From: Ferruginibacter sp.
GTDB lineage: Bacteria; Bacteroidota; Bacteroidia; Chitinophagales; Chitinophagaceae
Direction of reading: 5' to 3'
Length of the DNA: 64,000 nucleotides
Assembly: GCA_016786725.1 (NCBI GenBank)
Contig: JAEUVU010000007.1
Span: forward strand, 248,001-312,000
Of the stretch, positions 1-6,728 are shown one piece after another (within the stretch, counting starts at the first letter, position 1; each line of letters opens with the position of its first letter). The position numbers and the translations under genes are program-made. The notes beneath the pieces were generated by a model. That model ran no database searches. It was not told where the DNA came from and worked only from the letters and a program-made list of their open reading frames with translations.

Positions 1-1
1 C

Positions 2-217
2 GCCCTAAATTCTCTTATTGGCTTTACCGGCGACCTTAGTCATATTGATATAGACTGGAAATTCCTGGCCATCATTTCCCTGATATCTGTTGCCGGTATA
101 TTTATTGGCGGAGCACTGTCAAAAAAGATAGAAGGCCATAAACTGAGAAAAGCATTTGGCTGGTTTGTACTGGTGATGGGGGTTTATATTATCATCAAAG
201 AACTATTTTTTACTTAA
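2..217 (+). CDS. TauE/SafE family permease, C-terminal fragment
   Basis: An open frame enters from the left edge and ends at TAA 215-217, giving the last 71 residues. They form two hydrophobic segments (around WKFLAIISLISVAGIFIGG and FGWFVLVMGVYIII) joined by a basic loop with GHKLRKAFGW. This matches the end of TauE/SafE (sulfite/organosulfonate exporter) permeases, which export small sulfur anions. The stop lies 11 bp before the next gene, so the two are probably co-transcribed. A sulfur-anion exporter fits the sulfur cluster that follows, but the substrate cannot be read from this fragment. The start is outside the window. Confidence 0.7.
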   Translation, partial: ALNSLIGFTGDLSHIDIDWKFLAIISLISVAGIFIGGALSKKIEGHKLRKAFGWFVLVMGVYIIIKELFFT

Positions 218-228
218 AAACAAAAAGT

Positions 229-843
229 GTGAATAAAAGTAATGAAGAAGAAAATATAAAGCTGGATGCTGAATACTGGAGCAACCGCTACGATGATGGT
301 ACAGCAAGCTGGGATCTGGGCCAAGTATCCCCGCCTGTAAAAAATTATATTGATCAGCTTACAGATAAAAATATAAGGATACTGATACCCGGCTGCGGCA
401 ATACTTATGAAGCTGACTATCTTTTAAAACTTGGGTTTACCAATGTTACAGTAATTGATATTGCCCCTGCTTTGGTAGCACAGTTAAATGAAAAATACCA
501 GGGCAACCAAAATATCAAAATTATCCTCGGCGATTTTTTTGAACACAATGGAGAATATGATTTGATTCTTGAGCAAACATTTTTCTGCGCCCTCGACCCG
601 GCTTTGCGGGAAAGCTATGTTGCCAAAATGCATGAGCTGCTTGCACCAGGCGGTAAACTGGCCGGCGTTTTATTCAACAGGGGTTTTGAAGAACAGGGCC
701 CGCCCTTTGGGGGCGATGAAAACCAGTACAGAACATTGTTTGGCAAATATTTTACTTTTAAAACATTCAACCCCTGTTACAATTCTTTCCCCAAAAGAAA
801 AGATACCGAACTGTTTATCATCCTGGTTAAACAACCAGTTTAA
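229..843 (+). CDS. TPMT-like SAM-dependent methyltransferase
   Basis: The product is 204 residues. It opens with EYWSNRYDDGTASWDLG, the usual N-terminal signature of the thiopurine S-methyltransferase (TPMT) superfamily, followed by the SAM-binding motif I IPGCGNTYEADYL near residue 53 and an acidic motif II (VTVIDIAP). The family methylates sulfur, selenium or related nucleophiles; the substrate here is unknown. The only in-frame start near the N-terminus is GTG 229, 11 bp after the upstream permease, so the pair looks like an operon. A terminator hairpin follows at 853. The neighbouring sulfur-handling genes suggest a thiol or sulfide-related role, which is an inference. Confidence 0.8.
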   Translation: MNKSNEEENIKLDAEYWSNRYDDGTASWDLGQVSPPVKNYIDQLTDKNIRILIPGCGNTYEADYLLKLGFTNVTVIDIAPALVAQLNEKYQGNQNIKIILGDFFEHNGEYDLILEQTFFCALDPALRESYVAKMHELLAPGGKLAGVLFNRGFEEQGPPFGGDENQYRTLFGKYFTFKTFNPCYNSFPKRKDTELFIILVKQPV

Positions 844-852
844 AAATGAACC

Positions 853-877
853 GGCTTGCCGCCAGGCAGCCTTTTTT
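853..877 (+). terminator. Rho-independent terminator after the TPMT-like gene
   Basis: GGC(T)TGCC at 853-860 pairs with GGCAGCC at 865-871 with one bulged T and a GCCA loop. A run of six T follows (872-877). It lies 10 bp after the TPMT-like stop and separates that unit from the promoter of the MBL-rhodanese gene. Confidence 0.7.
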
Positions 878-914
878 GTTTCTGCTTTTTTCATGACGAA
901 TGTCATGTGACTTT

Positions 915-958
915 GTAACAATAGTAGCAGGAAAATATTTTTTCTTATCAGAATTTTG
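915..958 (+). promoter_or_regulatory. Promoter P1 with Crp/Fnr-type site, upstream of the MBL-rhodanese gene
   Basis: GTAAC-AATA-GTAGC at 915-928 (centre 921.5) is followed by a -7-like element GAATTTTG at 951-958, one mismatch from TAnnTTTG. The distance from the site centre to the last G of the -7 element is 36.5 bp, identical to P2, P3 and P4. The right half-site is degenerate (GTAGC instead of GTnAC), so alone it would be weak; the shared geometry supports it. Confidence 0.5.
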
Positions 959-996
959 TAAAACTTTATTTACAATCATCTTAAAAGAAAGGAATT

Positions 997-2412
997 ATGA
1001 AAGTTGAACAGATTTATACAGGCTGTATAGCACACGCAGCCTATTATGTTGAGAATAACGGAGAAGCAGCAATCTTTGATCCGCTGCGTGAAGTGCAGCC
1101 TTATATTGACCGTGCGGCAAAAGACAATGCCGTTATCAAATACGTTTTTCTCACACACTTCCACGCCGATTTTGTGAGCGGCCATTTAGACCTTGCCAAA
1201 AAAACAGGGGCAAAAATTGTGTATGGTCCTACAGCCAAACCGGCCTACGAAGCCATTATTGCCGAAGACAACCAGGTTTTTAAAGTGGGTGGGTATGGTG
1301 TTAAAATCATACACACTCCTGGTCATACCATGGAGAGCACCACTTTTATGTTAATTGACGAACAGGGTAAAGAGCATGGCATTATATCGGGCGATACATT
1401 GTTTATTGGTGATGTGGGAAGGCCCGACCTTGCGCAGCATGTAATTGCCGATCTAACCGAAGAAAAACTGGCGGGGCATCTTTATGATTCTCTCCGAAAC
1501 AAAATAATGCCGCTGAGCGATGACCTGATCGTTTACCCCAATCACGGAGCCGGCAGCGCCTGTGGTAAAAACATGAGTAAGGAAACCACCGACACCCTGG
1601 GCCACCAGAAACAGGTGAATTATGCATTGAACCCTGCATTGAGTAAGGAAGAATTTATAAAAGCCATCTTAACCGGCTTAACACCACCGCCGGGTTATTT
1701 CCCAAAAAATGTGTTGATGAATATTCAGGGATACGAAAGCCTGGATACTGTTTTAGAAAGAGGGCATAAAGCATTAACAGCAACAGATTTTGAAATAATG
1801 GCCAATGAAACAAATGCACTGGTACTTGATACCAGGAATGCAACCGATTTTGCAGCGGGCTTTATTCCCAACAGTGTTAACATCGGGTTAGATGGAAATT
1901 TTGCACAATGGGTGGGCGAAATGATACCGGATATCAAACAGGAAATACTGTTGGTATGCAATCCCGGTTACGAAGACGAAGCCATGATACGGTTATCGAG
2001 GGTTGGTTATGATGGCACCATCGGATACCTGGACGGCGGCTTTGAGAGCTGGGTAAAAGCGGGTAAAGAAATGGATACTGTTAAAAGAATTACTGCAGCA
2101 GCCTTTGAGGAAAAGTATGCAAATGAAAAGCCATTGACAATTGATATCAGGAAGAAAAGCGAATTTGATTCGCAGCACCTTACCGGTGCTGTGAACATAC
2201 CTTTAAATGAGATCAATAATCATCTGGCGGAATTCCCTAAAGACAAACCTTTTATCCTGCATTGTGCCGGCGGCTACCGCAGTATGATTGCAGCTTCTAT
2301 GTTAAAACAAAGAGGCTGGGATAATTTCTCTGATGTGATTGGCGGGTTTACTGAGATAGCAAAAACCAATGTGCCTAAGTCGGAGTATGTTTGCCCTGCT
2401 ACGATGTTGTAG
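997..2412 (+). CDS. MBL-fold hydrolase fused to two rhodanese domains (persulfide dioxygenase-like)
   Basis: The product is 471 residues and cytoplasmic. Residues 1-250 are a metallo-beta-lactamase fold: H54-x-H56-x-D58, H110 in HTPGH, SGDTLFIGD at 131-139 and H183 in PNHGAGS. Phe59 stands where the His of the usual HxHxDH motif would be, which fits the single-iron ETHE1/persulfide dioxygenase branch better than a two-zinc enzyme. Two rhodanese domains follow, both with a catalytic-type Cys: C321 (CNPGYE) and C423 (CAGGYRS). Such fusions oxidise or transfer sulfane sulfur from low-molecular-weight persulfides. The ATG has a GAAAGGA-like ribosome site. The gene has its own promoter (P1) and a terminator, so it is probably monocistronic. 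Confidence 0.9.
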   Translation: MKVEQIYTGCIAHAAYYVENNGEAAIFDPLREVQPYIDRAAKDNAVIKYVFLTHFHADFVSGHLDLAKKTGAKIVYGPTAKPAYEAIIAEDNQVFKVGGYGVKIIHTPGHTMESTTFMLIDEQGKEHGIISGDTLFIGDVGRPDLAQHVIADLTEEKLAGHLYDSLRNKIMPLSDDLIVYPNHGAGSACGKNMSKETTDTLGHQKQVNYALNPALSKEEFIKAILTGLTPPPGYFPKNVLMNIQGYESLDTVLERGHKALTATDFEIMANETNALVLDTRNATDFAAGFIPNSVNIGLDGNFAQWVGEMIPDIKQEILLVCNPGYEDEAMIRLSRVGYDGTIGYLDGGFESWVKAGKEMDTVKRITAAAFEEKYANEKPLTIDIRKKSEFDSQHLTGAVNIPLNEINNHLAEFPKDKPFILHCAGGYRSMIAASMLKQRGWDNFSDVIGGFTEIAKTNVPKSEYVCPATML

Positions 2413-2437
2413 ATGTTTTTTGTTTACAATAAATGCG

Positions 2438-2462
2438 GCCCCGGAAGTTTCCGGGGCTTTTT
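2438..2462 (+). terminator. Rho-independent terminator after the MBL-rhodanese gene
   Basis: GCCCCGGA (2438-2445) pairs perfectly with TCCGGGGC (2450-2457) across an AGTT loop, and five T follow. It lies 25 bp after the stop codon. Confidence 0.9.
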
Positions 2463-2518
2463 GCTGACAACCGGCATGATGATCTATGATATCAATCAGC
2501 ACAAACACAGTATTGAAA

Positions 2519-2562
2519 GTAACATTAGTCACCAAGCAGCTGCATAGCTGTTTCTACTTTTG
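2519..2562 (+). promoter_or_regulatory. Promoter P2 with Crp/Fnr-type site, upstream of the OsmC/SQR/TusE/DsrE operon
   Basis: GTAAC-ATTA-GTCAC at 2519-2532 (centre 2525.5) precedes a perfect -7 element TACTTTTG at 2555-2562. The centre-to-G distance is 36.5 bp. In Crp/Fnr terms the site is AGTAA-N6-TCACC. Transcription would start near 2566, about 50 nt before the first ATG. Confidence 0.65.
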
Positions 2563-2618
2563 TTGTACAGAAAACAAGTTATTAAAGCATTTATTTTAAA
2601 CCTTAAAAACTATTTGTT

Positions 2619-2828
2619 ATGAAAAAGAACATGGGAAATGCAGACCGCCTGGTGCGGATTTTACTGGCAGCGCTTTTTGCTGTATTGTACTTTACAAAAA
2701 CCGTAGAAGGAACTTTTGGAATTGTATTACTGGTTTTGGGCGGGGTGTTTTTGCTCACAAGCCTTATAAGTTTTTGCCCGCTCTACCCTTTAATAGGCAT
2801 CAATACATGCCCTGCAAAGAAAAAGTAA
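2619..2828 (+). CDS. DUF2892 (YgaP-type) small inner-membrane protein
   Basis: The product is 69 residues with two membrane helices (about 12-32 and 33-52), an N-terminal KKNMGNADRLVRI amphipathic start and a C-terminal CPLYPLIGINTCPAKKK tail with two Cys. This is the YgaP membrane domain family, often found next to or fused with rhodaneses and thought to handle sulfur species at the membrane. It is the first gene of a five-gene run (2619-5404) with short gaps, reading from promoter P2. A second member lies at 12819. Confidence 0.85.
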   Translation: MKKNMGNADRLVRILLAALFAVLYFTKTVEGTFGIVLLVLGGVFLLTSLISFCPLYPLIGINTCPAKKK

Positions 2829-2862
2829 GCTTCAGCATATTTTGAACAATAAACTAAGTTTT

Positions 2863-3318
2863 ATGGAAAACATACATCATTACGAAGTAAAAGTAAAATG
2901 GGATGCCGACAGAAAAGGCACCATGACTTCTCCTGTTCTGAACAGCAGTATAGAAGTGGCAACGCCACCTGAGTTTCCCAAAGGCATGGCCGGCATCTGG
3001 TCGCCGGAGCATTTGCTGGTGGCAGCCGTTAACAGTTGCCTGATGACGACCTTCCTGGCCATTGCAGAAAATTTCAAATTTGATTTTATACATTTTGAAA
3101 GCAATGCCAACGGCAAACTGGAAAGGGTGGATGGAAAGTATATGATAACCGAGGTGGAATTGAGCCCGGTATTAACCATTGCGCCGGATGCGGATAAAGA
3201 AAAAGCATTACGCATTTTAGAAAAATCAGAAGCTGCATGCCTGATATCCAATTCGGTGAAAGCGGCAATCGTGTTTAAGCCAATGCTTAAAATTGAGGAA
3301 GCGGTGCTTTTTAACTAA
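2863..3318 (+). CDS. OsmC/Ohr-like peroxidase-fold protein
   Basis: The product is 151 residues. It has the OsmC pattern: N-terminal beta strands, WSPEHLLVAAVNSCLMTTFLAIAE with C59 on the core helix, and EAACLISNSVKAAI with C126. These two cysteines are the redox pair used by OsmC/Ohr proteins to reduce organic hydroperoxides; related members act on persulfides. I chose ATG 2863; a TTG 21 bp upstream is also in frame but adds no conserved sequence. Its place between a YgaP-type protein and an SQR-like flavoprotein makes thiol/persulfide metabolism a likely context. Confidence 0.85.
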   Translation: MENIHHYEVKVKWDADRKGTMTSPVLNSSIEVATPPEFPKGMAGIWSPEHLLVAAVNSCLMTTFLAIAENFKFDFIHFESNANGKLERVDGKYMITEVELSPVLTIAPDADKEKALRILEKSEAACLISNSVKAAIVFKPMLKIEEAVLFN

Positions 3319-3329
3319 ATACAACTGTT

Positions 3330-4565
3330 ATGAAAAATATTGTTATACTGGGTGCAGGCACAGCAGGTACTATGATGGCCAATCACCTGCATCACCAGTT
3401 AAAACACCCCGAATGGCAAATAACCATCATTGATGAACGGGAAGAACATCACTACCAGCCTGGCTACCTCTTTCTTCCTTTTGATATTTACAGTCCGGAA
3501 GATATTGTTAAGACGATTGAAGAGTTTATTCCCAAAGATGTTAAACTCATCAAACAACAGATCAACAGGATCGTTCCCACAGAAAATAAAATACAATTAG
3601 CTGATGGATCTGAATTGCCTTATGATATCCTGATCATAGCCACCGGCGCCAAAATTGCTCCTGAAGAAACCGAAGGCATGAAGGGAAGCGAATGGCAAAA
3701 ATCTGTTTTTGATTTTTACACTTTTGAAGGCTCGCTGGCATTGAGGAATAAACTGAGAGAATGGGATGGCGGTAAACTGGTTGTTCACATTACTGAAATG
3801 CCCATCAAATGCCCAGTAGCACCACTTGAATTTGCTTTCCTTGCTGATTCCTTTTTCAAACATAAGCATATGCGTGATAAAGTGGAGATAACTTACGTAA
3901 CTCCTCTGAGCGGCGCTTTTACAAAACCAAAAGCTACTGAAGCCCTTGAACATTTGCTGCACGAAAAAGGAATTCACATAGAACCTGACTTTGCCATTGA
4001 GCGTGTGGATAATGAGAAAAAGGAAATTGTTGATTATGGCGGTAAGGTAATTCCTTTCGATCTGCTGGTAACTGTGCCAACCAACAAAGGCGATGAATTA
4101 ATGGAAAGATCGGGAATGGGGGATGATCTGAATTATGTGCCTACCCACAAAGCAACATTGCAGTCCATCAACTACCAGAATGTTTTTGTGCTGGGCGATG
4201 CAAGCAATATACCAGCATCCAAAGCGGGCTCGGTTGCACATTTTGAAGCAGAGATATTAACTGAAAATATTCTCCGCTATGTGCATGGTGAACCGTTGAA
4301 AGAAGAATTTGACGGGCATGCCAACTGCTTTATTGAAACCGGAAACGGCAAAGCCTTATTGATAGATTTTAATTATACCCACGAACCGGTTGAAGGAAGT
4401 TTTCCCTTCGCAGGTATTGGTCCGCTGCGGCTTTTAAAAGAAAGCAGGATGAACCACATGGGCAAACTTGCTTTCAGGTGGATATACTGGAATGTTTTGC
4501 TGAAAGGAACCCATATCCCTTTTGTATCGGCAACTATGAGTGAAAAAGGAAAACACTATGCATAA
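3330..4565 (+). CDS. SQR-like FAD-dependent oxidoreductase
   Basis: The product is 411 residues. It has an N-terminal dinucleotide fold GAGTAG (8-13), a second motif DILIIATGAKI (99-109) and the FAD-contacting FVLGDASNIPASKAG (286-300). Cys161 (KCPVAPLE) and Cys333 (ANCFIETG) sit where the two catalytic cysteines of sulfide:quinone oxidoreductases lie, whereas type II NADH dehydrogenases lack them. SQR oxidises sulfide at the membrane and passes electrons to quinone, making polysulfide or persulfide. That product would feed the carriers and the persulfide dioxygenase-like enzyme nearby. The exact SQR type is not settled. It sits 11 bp after the OsmC-like gene in the same operon. Confidence 0.85.
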   Translation: MKNIVILGAGTAGTMMANHLHHQLKHPEWQITIIDEREEHHYQPGYLFLPFDIYSPEDIVKTIEEFIPKDVKLIKQQINRIVPTENKIQLADGSELPYDILIIATGAKIAPEETEGMKGSEWQKSVFDFYTFEGSLALRNKLREWDGGKLVVHITEMPIKCPVAPLEFAFLADSFFKHKHMRDKVEITYVTPLSGAFTKPKATEALEHLLHEKGIHIEPDFAIERVDNEKKEIVDYGGKVIPFDLLVTVPTNKGDELMERSGMGDDLNYVPTHKATLQSINYQNVFVLGDASNIPASKAGSVAHFEAEILTENILRYVHGEPLKEEFDGHANCFIETGNGKALLIDFNYTHEPVEGSFPFAGIGPLRLLKESRMNHMGKLAFRWIYWNVLLKGTHIPFVSATMSEKGKHYA

Positions 4566-4592
4566 AATTTTAAATTTTTAAAATAAGGAATC

Positions 4593-4901
4593 ATGGAAAA
4601 GATAATAGCAGGTAAAAACATTACCGTTAATGAAGAAGGGTACTTAACAGATTTTAATCAATGGGATGAAAAAGTTGGTGAAGCCATTGCTGCAGAAGCG
4701 AATGTCCCGCTGAGCCCCAGGCATTGGGAAATATTGAAGTACCTCCAGGATGAACACAAGAACCAGGTGGCGCTCAGTATCAGGCGCATTGGTAAAAGCG
4801 GTGTTACTGATATAAAGGAATTCTACCAGCTATTTCCGGTAGCGCCTTTGAAAACCGCTACAAAAATTGCAGGCATTCCCAAACCAGCAAGCTGTATTTG
4901 A
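4593..4901 (+). CDS. TusE/DsrC-family sulfur carrier
   Basis: The product is 102 residues and fits the TusE/DsrC/DsvC family: DFNQWDEKVGEAIA, SPRHWEILKYLQ, and the C-terminal arm AGIPKPASCI with the penultimate Cys101 that carries a persulfide. The second, upstream cysteine (CysB) typical of true DsrC of sulfite reduction is absent: the residues around 87-92 are KTATKI. This points to sulfur relay rather than dissimilatory sulfite reduction, and no dsrAB is present. The gene is followed by a DsrE-family gene, a frequent pairing of donor and acceptor. Confidence 0.9.
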   Translation: MEKIIAGKNITVNEEGYLTDFNQWDEKVGEAIAAEANVPLSPRHWEILKYLQDEHKNQVALSIRRIGKSGVTDIKEFYQLFPVAPLKTATKIAGIPKPASCI

Positions 4902-4921
4902 TCAATTAAAAACTGTTAGTC

Positions 4922-5404
4922 ATGAGTGAAAATAACGGAGCTATAAAAAAGATGATGATCATCTTATCAAAAGGCACACTTGAAAATGTGTATGCCGCAT
5001 TTGTACTGGCCAACGGAGCCCGTATGGAAGGTATAGATGCTGAAATATTTTTTACTTTCTTCGGCCTGGAGGCTGTTCATAAAAAGAAACTGGAACACCT
5101 GCACGTGGCCACAGTTGGCAATCCTGCGATGCACGTGCCAACCATGCTGGGAGGCTTACCCGGTGTGGAAGCCCTGGCAAGCAGCATGATGAAAAAGGAA
5201 ATGGAAAAAATAGATATGCCGGATGTGCATGAATTTCTGGATATTATGACAGCATCCGGGGTTAAACTCTGGGCATGTAAACTGGCCATGGATATGTTCC
5301 ATTACAAAAAGGAAGACCTGTATGAAGGAGTAAATGATGTAATTACTGTAGGTGATTTTTATAAACAGAGCCAGGGAAATGGTGTACACATGTTGTTTGT
5401 GTAA
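4922..5404 (+). CDS. DsrE2-like sulfurtransferase subunit
   Basis: The product is 160 residues of the DsrE/DsrF/DsrH-like superfamily. It starts with MMIILSKGTLENVYAAFVLANGA, then FFTFFGL, a central region rich in Met, and GVKLWACKLAMDMF, where Cys119, the only cysteine I see, is the expected persulfide-carrying residue. DsrE2-type proteins move sulfane sulfur between rhodaneses and TusA/TusE-type carriers. It lies 20 bp after the TusE-like gene and closes the operon that starts at 2619; the next gene has its own promoter (P3). Confidence 0.85.
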   Translation: MSENNGAIKKMMIILSKGTLENVYAAFVLANGARMEGIDAEIFFTFFGLEAVHKKKLEHLHVATVGNPAMHVPTMLGGLPGVEALASSMMKKEMEKIDMPDVHEFLDIMTASGVKLWACKLAMDMFHYKKEDLYEGVNDVITVGDFYKQSQGNGVHMLFV

Positions 5405-5445
5405 GCAAACTTTCTTCAGGTAATAATCAAACACCGTTTTTGTAT

Positions 5446-5489
5446 GTAACCTTTGTTACCCAAACGAAGCAGCGGTACATTTACATTTG
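5446..5489 (+). promoter_or_regulatory. Promoter P3 with Crp/Fnr-type site, upstream of the thioredoxin/rhodanese operon
   Basis: GTAAC-CTTT-GTTAC at 5446-5459 is a perfect inverted repeat (centre 5452.5). A perfect -7 element TACATTTG lies at 5482-5489, again 36.5 bp from centre to last G. The predicted start near 5493 leaves a leader of about 12 nt before ATG 5505. Confidence 0.7.
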
Positions 5490-5504
5490 CAATATAAAAT
5501 AAGG

Positions 5505-5744
5505 ATGATGAAGAAAATGATATTCACCAACTGGACATTTATGAGGTTCCTGCGCCTTGGTATGGGAATTGCAATTATAGTTCAGGCCTTTATGGTAAAA
5601 GATATGTTGTTTGGATTTTTGGGTTTACTGTTAACAGCAATGCCGGTTTTTAATATTGGTTGCTGCGGTACACAGGGCTGTTATATGCCTCCTGCAAAAG
5701 AAAAGAAATCTGAAGATGAAATTATTTATGAAGAAGTGGTTTAA
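5505..5744 (+). CDS. Small membrane protein, YgaP-related
   Basis: The product is about 79 residues from ATG 5505, which follows AATAAGG. It has two hydrophobic helices (LRLGMGIAIIVQAFMV and MLFGFLGLLLTAMPVFNI), then GCCGTQGCY with three cysteines and a charged tail. It resembles DUF2892-type proteins with a cysteine-rich end. It is the first gene of a tight operon (5505-6576), and its 3' end overlaps the next coding sequence. Membrane-bound handling of sulfur or metal is plausible; no activity is proven by sequence. Confidence 0.75.
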   Translation: MMKKMIFTNWTFMRFLRLGMGIAIIVQAFMVKDMLFGFLGLLLTAMPVFNIGCCGTQGCYMPPAKEKKSEDEIIYEEVV

Positions 5745-5964
5745 TAATAACAGGTTGTATGTTATTGGTGCAGTTGCAGGGGCAATCGCCGGGTATATTT
5801 ACTGGCAACAAATTGGCTGCTCATCCGGTAGCTGTATGATTACTTCCCGGCCAGTAAACAGTACCCTTTATGGCGCTTTAATGGGAGCATTGCTCTTCGG
5901 AATGTTTAAAAAGCAGAACAGAAAAGAAGTTATAAAACAAGGAGAAAACAAAGATGACATTTAA
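5728..5964 (+). CDS. DUF6132 family small membrane protein
   Basis: The product is 78 residues from ATG 5728 (MKKWFNNNRLYVIGAVAGAIAGY); another in-frame ATG is at 5716. It has a first helix, then YWQQIGCSSGSCMITSRPVNSTLYGALMGALLFG with a CxxxxC pair and a second helix. This matches the Bacteroidota family DUF6132, whose function is unknown. It overlaps the previous gene by 17 bp and the thioredoxin gene by 11 bp, so translation is likely coupled. The paired Cys next to thioredoxin hints at a redox or sulfur-transfer partner, as an inference. Confidence 0.75.
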   Translation: MKKWFNNNRLYVIGAVAGAIAGYIYWQQIGCSSGSCMITSRPVNSTLYGALMGALLFGMFKKQNRKEVIKQGENKDDI

Positions 5965-6250
5965 CGAGATCATAAACTCAGATAAACCGGTACTGGTTGA
6001 TTTTTCTGCAGAATGGTGCGGCCCCTGCAAAATGATGGCGCCCATACTTAAGGATGTAAAAAAGGAATTGGGCGATGCTGTGACCATTATCAAAGTGGAT
6101 GTTGACCAAAGCCCGCAGGCAGCACAGGCCTATCAGGTGCAGGGTGTACCCACGCTGATAATTTTTAAAAATAGAAAACCGCTGTGGCGGCAAAGCGGTG
6201 TAGTATCCAAAGCCGGACTGGTTGATGTTCTTAAAAAATTCACAATCTAA
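5954..6250 (+). CDS. Thioredoxin
   Basis: The product is 98 residues with the classic active site W21-C22-G23-P24-C25-K, the structural cis-proline motif GVPTLI and no signal peptide, so it is a cytosolic dithiol reductase. It starts inside the 3' end of the DUF6132 gene and is followed after 11 bp by a rhodanese. In this setting it would reduce persulfides formed on the rhodanese, DsrE or TusE proteins. It is probably not the housekeeping thioredoxin. Confidence 0.92.
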   Translation: MTFNEIINSDKPVLVDFSAEWCGPCKMMAPILKDVKKELGDAVTIIKVDVDQSPQAAQAYQVQGVPTLIIFKNRKPLWRQSGVVSKAGLVDVLKKFTI

Positions 6251-6261
6251 ATAGCAAAGCA

Positions 6262-6576
6262 ATGAGTTTATTTCAAAAATTATTTGGCGGAGGTACGCCT
6301 GCTGTTGATCTTAAAGCAATTATTGATGAAGGCGCTTTTTTGGTTGATGTTAGAACGCCGGGAGAATTTAATTCGGGCCACGTAAAAGGTTCGGTAAATA
6401 TCCCGGTTGACAGCATTCCCAACCAGCTCAACAAGTTCAAAAACAAAAAGAATATTGTAGTGTTCTGCCGCAGCGGCATGCGCAGCGGCCAGGCAAAAAA
6501 TATTTTGCAGCAAAACGGGTTCACCAATGTTATAAACGGAGGTACCTGGGATAAAGTGCAAAGTTACGTGTCGTAA
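6262..6576 (+). CDS. Single-domain rhodanese sulfurtransferase
   Basis: The product is 104 residues, one rhodanese domain: LVDVRTPGEFNSGHVKGSVNIPV and the active loop C69-R-S-G-M-R-S, the six-residue loop form expected for sulfurtransferases. It lacks a signal peptide. It ends the operon 5505-6576 and is followed by a strong terminator. It likely exchanges sulfane sulfur with the DsrE/TusE carriers encoded upstream and is recycled by the adjacent thioredoxin. Confidence 0.9.
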   Translation: MSLFQKLFGGGTPAVDLKAIIDEGAFLVDVRTPGEFNSGHVKGSVNIPVDSIPNQLNKFKNKKNIVVFCRSGMRSGQAKNILQQNGFTNVINGGTWDKVQSYVS

Positions 6577-6599
6577 AGAAGCTGTTTTCTTTTTCATAG

Positions 6600-6634
6600 C
6601 TGAACATCTTTAAGGAGGTGTTCAGTTTTTTTTT
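6600..6634 (+). terminator. Rho-independent terminator after the rhodanese gene
   Basis: CTGAACA (6600-6606) pairs with TGTTCAG (6619-6625). The stem extends inward by T-G, C-G, T-A and T-G pairs to a four-base loop. Nine T follow. Confidence 0.88.
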
Positions 6635-6668
6635 GCAAAATTTTTTCAGGAAAAATGAAATACCATAA

Positions 6669-6712
6669 GTTACAAATGTTACCGTACCCAAATTTTCCGG
6701 CTTTTAGTTTTG
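6669..6712 (+). promoter_or_regulatory. Promoter P4 with Crp/Fnr-type site, upstream of the first RND efflux operon
   Basis: GTTAC-AAAT-GTTAC at 6669-6682 (centre 6675.5) lies 36.5 bp upstream of the last G of a perfect -7 element TAGTTTTG (6705-6712). The start would be near 6716, about 13 nt before ATG 6729. No -33 TTTG is visible; the site covers that region, as expected of an activator-dependent promoter. Confidence 0.65.
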
Positions 6713-6728
6713 CGTCAAATAAAATTTG

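Noticed and set aside
906..920. TGTGA-N5-TAACA as the Crp/Fnr site of P1
   Set aside because: Its spacing is one base short and it does not fit the shared 36.5-bp geometry. The overlapping GTAAC-N4-GTAGC at 915-928 fits that geometry exactly and was preferred.
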